Shown one piece after another: positions 57,896 through 64,000 of a DNA stretch of 64,000 nucleotides. The DNA comes from Spinacia oleracea. Taxonomy: Eukaryota; Streptophyta; Magnoliopsida; Caryophyllales; Amaranthaceae. How positions within the stretch are numbered: position 1 is the stretch's first letter; each line of letters starts with the position of its first letter. The position numbers and the translations under genes are program-made. The notes under the pieces were generated by a model that was not told the origin of the DNA, did no database searches, and saw only the letters and a program-made list of their open reading frames with translations. The stretch covers positions 24,171,449-24,235,448 of the forward strand of contig NC_079491.1 in the NCBI RefSeq assembly GCF_020520425.1. Direction: 5' to 3'.

Positions 57896-60800
57896 ATGGG
57901 GATGTCATTGCCATTGTCGAAGGAAACATTAGGAGACAGAGTGAAATTCATGAAAGAATCTCTCTCCAAAAGCCAAACAATTACAGATAACATGGTTTCT
58001 ATTCTTGGTTCCTTCGATCATCGCCTTTCGTCCCTCGAAACGGCTATGCGCCCCACTCAGGTTTATTGGCCTGTTACTTTTGAATTATGTCATCATTTCA
58101 TTGTTTGTGTTGTTAATTTGTTTGGGGTTTTTAATTTATGGTTGAATGTTTGTTTTGTTTTAAGATTCGAACGCATTCGATTCGAAGGGCGCATGAGAAT
58201 ATTGACAAGACATTGAAGTCTACTGAGCTTGTTTTGGGTCAATTTGATCTTGCTCGAAAGGTTCGTGCTTTTGTTGTATGAAATAATGTTTTTTTTTTTT
58301 TTTTGGTGAATGACGTTTGATGATGTTTTTGATAGATTGCAGCCTTGTAGGTAATAAGTGACTGCCTATGTTCTTTGTAGTTCATGATTTTAGCCAAAAT
58401 GAAGTGTCCAAGTGTCCATAAGCACGTAGGAGTGTCGACAATAAGAATTTGAAAGAAAGAGTTCGAGTAACATAGCCCTTGTGTGAATATTGTTTAGGAG
58501 AAATTTTGAAGGAAAAATGATGAGATTTGAGGAAGACTTAGAGAAAACATGTCTTGCCATTAGACTAATTGTTGATGATCAATGAAATTTGATGGTGGTT
58601 ATGAAATTTGATCAATGATGAAATTGTTGTGGTGATGCATTGTTTAGACTGTTTATGGATATAGTTCTTCAATGTGCCCTTTGAATCATAGGGGATTGAC
58701 ACTACAACCAGGGGCGGATCTTGAACAACTTCACGAGGTGGGCCGGTAATAAAAAATTAAGCAACATACTATGTAATTATACAATTATACACAAATTTTA
58801 GGGGGGCCGTAACTAAAAATACACTATAAAATTTTCCGACCGGGGGGGCCAGGCCCACCCCACCCCTAACAAAGATCCGCCATTGACTACAACGTTGTAT
58901 GATGTCTCTGTGCCTCATGATTTTATTGCTAATACGGAGTAACTTACTAACTTGTAATTTATTCTACAACACCACCATTCTCGATGTCTTCTTTCTCCTT
59001 GAATTATATGAGTATTTATATTTACTCTGCCTAATGGATTTGGTGGAGGTTTTGGCTCTTTGATTTTATTGAACTTATTAACATGTACTATAATAAAAAA
59101 TTGTAGTACTACATAATAAAAGAGGTTAGATGTTTTACAATTTTGAAAGTATAGTGATGTAATATATACTCCGTATATTTTTAATACTCGCTCTATTCGA
59201 GTGCAGGCTGAGGCTAAAATATTGAGAGGGCCTCATGAAGATTTGGAAAGTTACCTTGAAGCAATTGATCAGTTGAAAACGGTCCTTATTTTTTTCAGCA
59301 GCAACAAAAGTTTTAAGAGTAATGATGGTGCTGTGACGCGTGTCAACAACCTACTTTCTAAGGCCATTTCTAAACTAGAAGATGAGTTTAAGCAAATTTT
59401 AATGTCTAACAGGTTTGTCATCTAAACTTGTCAATTTTGAAATAAATTGTTTGTGTTTGGGGCCTTTATTAGGACTTGGTTTTAAGTGATGAATGATGTG
59501 ATATCCACGGGTTATTCCATCCCTAGAGAAATGTACACGAGACTGTTTTGTAAGGATAACTTGTTCCTAATTTCAGTGTAAAAATGTTTAAATTTGCTCT
59601 TCAAGTGCCATTAGGCACTAACTTGCTATCCTTTACCTGTGGACTGATAATGGTACCTCTGATCTTTTTTGTCCAACAAACTTTGTTGCTCACATGTTCT
59701 TTGCAGCGGAAAAAGAATATGTTGCTTTCTTTCTTTGCATATGAGAATTGTCTTCCAGAATTTGTGCACTTCTTATTCTTATTCATGTTCATGTTTATAT
59801 TCTATTCACCATAAATCTATAATGCCTTTTGTAAGTAACTTTTTATCATTAGTTAAAGAAATAATGGTTATGTATCCTTGTTTCAGTAAGCCCATTGAAG
59901 CTGATTGTCTTTTTGACTGCCTTCCAAACTCATTACGGCCCAACTCAACATCAGGGAATCAGGGAGATGCTGCATCTGCTGGGCAGAGTAATAAAAGCGC
60001 AGAAAATGCAGGTTATAAAACTCTAGATATTGTTCCACCGCGTGTTCTGCCATTGCTCCATGAGTTGGCTAATCAAATGATTCAAGCAGGCTACCAACAG
60101 CAAATTCTCTCTATTTATCGGTATTGACATTGTTTTGCCATTCCTTGTTCATTACCTACCGTTGTTTAAACTCATTCGTACTCTCTACTAGTTTATTCTC
60201 CCGAATCTCCCCTCTTAAGTAGGTATACTGTTACTTTCTACTGCATTTAAATCCTATTGACATATTACATTATCTAGAATTGGGGAGTTTGACTTTGACA
60301 GCTTCTTTTAAGATGTCTGGTTAACATATTGGTGTTGCAGAAGAGTGTTCTTCTTAAACATTTATGTGGTTCTATATACTACCTAGCAAATCAGAAAAAT
60401 GTATGATTTCTATAGGAAAATGGTAAACAAAAAAGTTTCAAGTAACCAAAGTCCTCTGCTGTTTCACTAGTTACAACTTACTAGTACAGGTTATTGTGAC
60501 TTTTGCTAATAAATGGAGTGCTCCTAAGCAAAACCTCGCAGCAGTAGTGGTGAAGGACATTCCCAAATGGGCATTGAGGAATTCTATGGGTTCGGAGTAA
60601 TAGGCTCTGTGAAGTCTGATATATTTCTCCTCTTTTCTTCCTAATGCTTTTGGCTACTTGGTATTGCATGGAATTTCTACCTTTCAGTTAATATAACTTG
60701 TAAGATTATATTGGCTGGTCTTTTAAGGTCATCAGAACTAATATCTGTTAACTTTTCTGAATATGTAGGGAAACACGTTCATCTGTAATGGAAATAACAT

Positions 60801-62800
60801 TTAGAAAACTTGGGGTGGAGAGACTTACCAAAGAAGATGTACAGAAGATGCAGTGGGAAGCTTTGGAGGCAAAGATTGGGAACTGGATACATTACATGAG
60901 AATAGCTGTAAGAAATTCTAGCATCCGAGAATGACTCTGAGTTTCTGAAAATTCTGTAATTTGATTCATGATAATCATTATGAATCAATGCAGGTCAAAC
61001 TGCTGTTTTCCGGGGAGAAAAAAGTTTGTGATGAGATATTCAAAGCTATTGAATCTATCAGAGTATTATGTTTTGCTGAAGTAACTTCAGGTTGTGTGTC
61101 TGCGCTCCTTAGTTTTGGGGATGCAATTGCTAGAAGTAAGAGATCACCAGAAAAGTTATTTGTTCTCTTGGACATGTATGAGATAATGAGAGAACTTCAG
61201 CCTGAGGTAAGATGAATACACCTGTTTTTGCATTCTTTTGACTCTTCTGTTTCCAGTTCATTGCTAAATTAATATTTTTGGTTCTGTTGAACAGATAGAA
61301 ACTATATTTGAGGGTAAGCCATGCACTGAAATGAGGGAATCCGCAACAAGCTTGACAAAGCGACTGGCACAAACAGCGCAAGAGACATTTGGTGATTTTG
61401 AAGAAGCAGTAGAGAAGGATGCCACAAAAACAGCTGTTATGGATGGAACAGTACATCCTCTGACAAGCTATGTGATCAACTATGTCAAGTTTTTGTTCGA
61501 GTAAGCCAAGTGTTATTTGAATGTCTTTTATTTTTCCTATCTATGGTTATTCATGTTGTCATTTCTTGTCTCACTTAAAGTGCATATTTAGCCTCTTTCT
61601 CTGGAAATTGTTATGCATGTCGTATCTTTATGTTTTGTTCTTCCTACTTTTTTCAATTATATACGAAGTATTTTTTTAGTCTTTATTTTGGTTTCCTTTC
61701 TTCTGATGTTGGATCTTCCTGTATTATTTCCATAAGTAGTAGAGTGCTATAATATACCTGACTAATGTTAACTTTTGACAGTTATCGGTCGACTCTGAAG
61801 CAACTTTTCCAGGAAGTGAGTGGAGAAGATACAGGAGCACAGTTGGCTGCAATCACAACTCGCATAATGCAAGCACTCCAGACAAATCTGGATGGGAAAT
61901 CCAAGCAGTATAAAGATACCGCTTTGACTCAGCTGTTTCTTATGAACAACATTCATTACATTGTTCGATCTGTTCGGAGGTTTGTTACATATCTTTATCT
62001 TAATATGAAGTAACATTTTCTAGTCGCTCATTGCTTATACTCACTCTCCTTTTCTTTGGCTATAGGTCGGAAGCAAAAGACCTTCTGGGAGATGATTGGG
62101 TTCAACGACATAGGAGGGTTGTCCAACAGCACGCGAATCAGTATAAGAGGATTTCCTGGTCTAAGGTAGAGTAAATCTTGTCAAATTCTGGTCCTGAATA
62201 TTTTCACACATTATTATGTCCATTTCATGAACACATTGGATTAATACCAAAGAATGAAATGATCTTTGATGTAAATGAAACATAAGAGTAAAGTACAGTA
62301 GCCCAAATTACAGAAGTCTACATTATTATTCGTTTGTGTTGCAGATCCTTCAGTTTCTCTCAGTCCAACCTGCTGGATCCGCTGGTGGTGGTGGTGCTAC
62401 ACCTGATGCAACTCCAGCACTTTCAAGGGCAATGGTAAAAGAGAGATTCAAAAACTTCAATATTCAATTCGAGGAACTTCATCAAAGACAATCTCAGTGG
62501 ACGGTTCCTGATAGCGAGCTGCGAGAGTCTCTGAGATTGGCTGTAGCTGAGGTCTTATTGCCTGCTTATCGAAATTTCTTCAAACGCTATGGGTTTGTGA
62601 CTATAACCTCTTCTATACTATCTAAATAATATTCCCGTATTTATAACCTTGTATATCTGACTGTTGGTATTTGTGGTTGTAGGCCTATGATAGAGGGTGG
62701 AAAGAACCCTCAAAAGTACATCAGATTTAGCACAGAGGATCTTGAACGCATGTTAAATGAGTTTTTCGAGGGCAAGAGCTGGGGTGAACAGAAGCGATAG
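57896..62800 (+). CDS. EXO70A1: Exocyst subunit EXO70A1, 11 exons
   Basis: Exons: 57896-58060, 58165-58260, 59207-59412, 59887-60120, 60769-60907, 60994-61206, 61295-61500, 61782-61979, 62066-62165, 62345-62592, 62683-62800. Phases close throughout, giving 640 residues; Arabidopsis EXO70A1 has about 638. Residues 1-90 form the N-terminal coiled-coil region (SQTITDNMVSILGSFDHRL, RTHSIRRAHENIDKTLK). The Exo70 domain covers roughly the C-terminal two thirds, with IGNWIHYMRIAVKLLFSGE, RSPEKLFVLLDMYEIMREL, LTSYVINYVKFLFEY, ALTQLFLMNNIHYIVRSVRR and LRLAVAEVLLPAYRNFF, all near-invariant in A-type EXO70. The exocyst tethers secretory vesicles at the plasma membrane; EXO70A1 binds phosphoinositides and serves polar growth, Casparian strip and stigma functions in Arabidopsis. 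The start (MGMSLPLSKETL) is the first Met in frame and differs from the usual N-terminus. No TATA box seen. Confidence 0.96.
58709..58885. mobile_element. hAT-type MITE in EXO70A1 intron 2 (177 bp)
   Basis: Ends CAGGGGCGGATCTT and AAGATCCGCCATTG are inverted, and a perfect 8-bp duplication ACTACAAC flanks the element (58701-58708, 58886-58893). Eight base pairs is the hAT target size. Confidence 0.85.
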
Positions 62801-64000
62801 ATATAGATATAGGTGCTTACAAATGGACTAACATTGTATATTGTATAGCATTTTGTACCTGTTTCTGTTTCTTTTCCTTTTAATATGATGGAATTGTGCA
62901 TCACCTCAAAGAAGCTTCTTAACTGAGGTTGAACGCCGATGAGGTTATATAAAGTCCGCTCTTTATTGGTATCATGATATTGCTAATGATTTTGATATGA
63001 GCTCTTCTAGTCATTTTATGTGTTTGTAGAGTTGACAGCTCAAATGAGAAGGGACAGGTCTAAGAAATAGACGGATTAGACCAAATAATATACGAGTGGT
63101 ACTCTATACTTCTCTTTCGATGTTGTATTTAAGCTGACGACGGGAATTAATGGGAAATACATGTATACAGGTTAATTGTGTTGGCTCTTAGTTTTGGTGA
63201 TAACAAAGAAAACTTCCTAATGTTGGTTTAGTATGGTTGTTGTTTAGGCCCGAGTTCTTGTGATGGATAATACTAAGTTAGGGAGTTTCAGAGCTGGACA
63301 AGCTAAATATAGGGGCAGGTGTGTAAAGCCACTTAATCAATATTAAGAGCTACTGTGAAGAACTGACCATTCTACAATTGGTGGAATCTGAGTTCAATTC
63401 TTGTTGCGAGTTCCTCATATACTATAAGGAACTTCGAAGTTCCAGAGAATGAATAATGTGACATGAAAGGTAGTAAGGTACAACATATGAGTTTATGTTT
63501 AGGTTTTATCTAAGTCTTTAATATTGTTTGTAGGTAATTTGGAACGAAAGGAACACGAGTAACTTGGTGCATTTTTTTTGAAATTGTTAGAAGTTAATAA
63601 ATGGAAGTTTTATTAGAAAAATCTTTGAAAAACAAATTAAAACAATTTTAATAAAATCACTCTTGGATTCTGTTTCTAGAAATCCTTGTTTTCCAAGTAG
63701 TTTTTTTTTTTTTCCTTAAAACTTCTCCTTGTATATATTTTCTCAAAATATAAAGGTGGTTTGATTTAGTCTTCTTTGTTTCTCTCTGAACGTGGTTGCA
63801 GTTACTGGAAGCAATAACAATTAGTGGAAGTTGAGGTAAACAAGGGAACTAACCTAATGAAGCTCCTAAAGGACAAGTAGTTTCATTCATCAAGTCACAA
63901 CTGACTGCGCATAATATTTACAAAAAGATCTTAAGAGTTTTTAAAGTGTCAGTTTACAAAAGAGTGCGTTTCCAAGTTCCTTAATACTTACTAGTTCTTT
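62801..64000. other. EXO70A1 3' UTR and downstream DNA
   Basis: No further gene is recognised to the window end. The transcript probably ends around 62880-62900, where T-rich and AATATG-type sequence occurs, but no canonical AATAAA was located. A T-rich stretch lies at about 63700-63715. Confidence 0.5.

Noticed and set aside
1-64000. tRNA, rRNA and CRISPR arrays
   Set aside because: No cloverleaf with a recognisable T-loop was found outside PBS-like sequence, no rRNA stretch was recognised, and the tandem arrays lack constant repeats with unique spacers. A covariance-model scan would be decisive.

Overview
This window reads as nuclear DNA of a flowering plant. Two long genes have GT-AG introns, one intronless gene is present, and most of the rest is transposon-derived: one LTR retroelement, three Helitron-like elements, two CACTA-type elements, MULE-, PIF/Harbinger- and hAT-type MITEs, eight complete or partial Stowaway-like MITEs plus a further solo end, and a LINE relic. 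All three protein-coding genes have clear angiosperm homologues. A eudicot is likely. A Caryophyllales/Amaranthaceae source (spinach or beet type) is only a guess from repeat style.

Layout. 1-10.3 kb is repeat DNA dominated by a young, apparently non-autonomous LTR element (626-6998) with a perfect 5-bp target duplication and nearly identical LTRs. It sits in an older AT-rich repeat field. 10.4-11.8 kb carries an intronless secreted aspartyl protease on the minus strand. 12-28.4 kb is a mosaic of intact-ended DNA transposons: a 402-bp Helitron, Stowaway and Harbinger MITEs, a 4.07-kb CACTA-type element that may carry a captured gene 5' end, a 280-bp CACTA MITE, and a 4.8-kb Helitron interrupted by a 2.46-kb inverted-repeat element.

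28.6-50.9 kb is a 21-exon gene on the plus strand for the plant CLEC16A/TT9(GFS9)-type membrane-trafficking protein. Its 6.9-kb intron 12 holds two convergent relics of hAT transposase. 51-57.5 kb is again repeats: a GGGTC-rich tract, Helitron 5' ends, a Helitron with a nested Stowaway, a 110-bp-arm inverted repeat and a LINE reverse-transcriptase tail. 57.9-62.8 kb is an 11-exon EXO70A1 exocyst gene, complete with every splice phase closing. 62.8-64 kb shows no gene.

The protease is secretory, TT9/GFS9 acts in Golgi-to-vacuole trafficking and EXO70A1 tethers vesicles at the plasma membrane. Their proximity is probably coincidental, since plant genes are not organised in operons. I found no new multi-gene system. 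The most unusual content is the nested transposon architecture and the transposon ends lying very close to gene starts.
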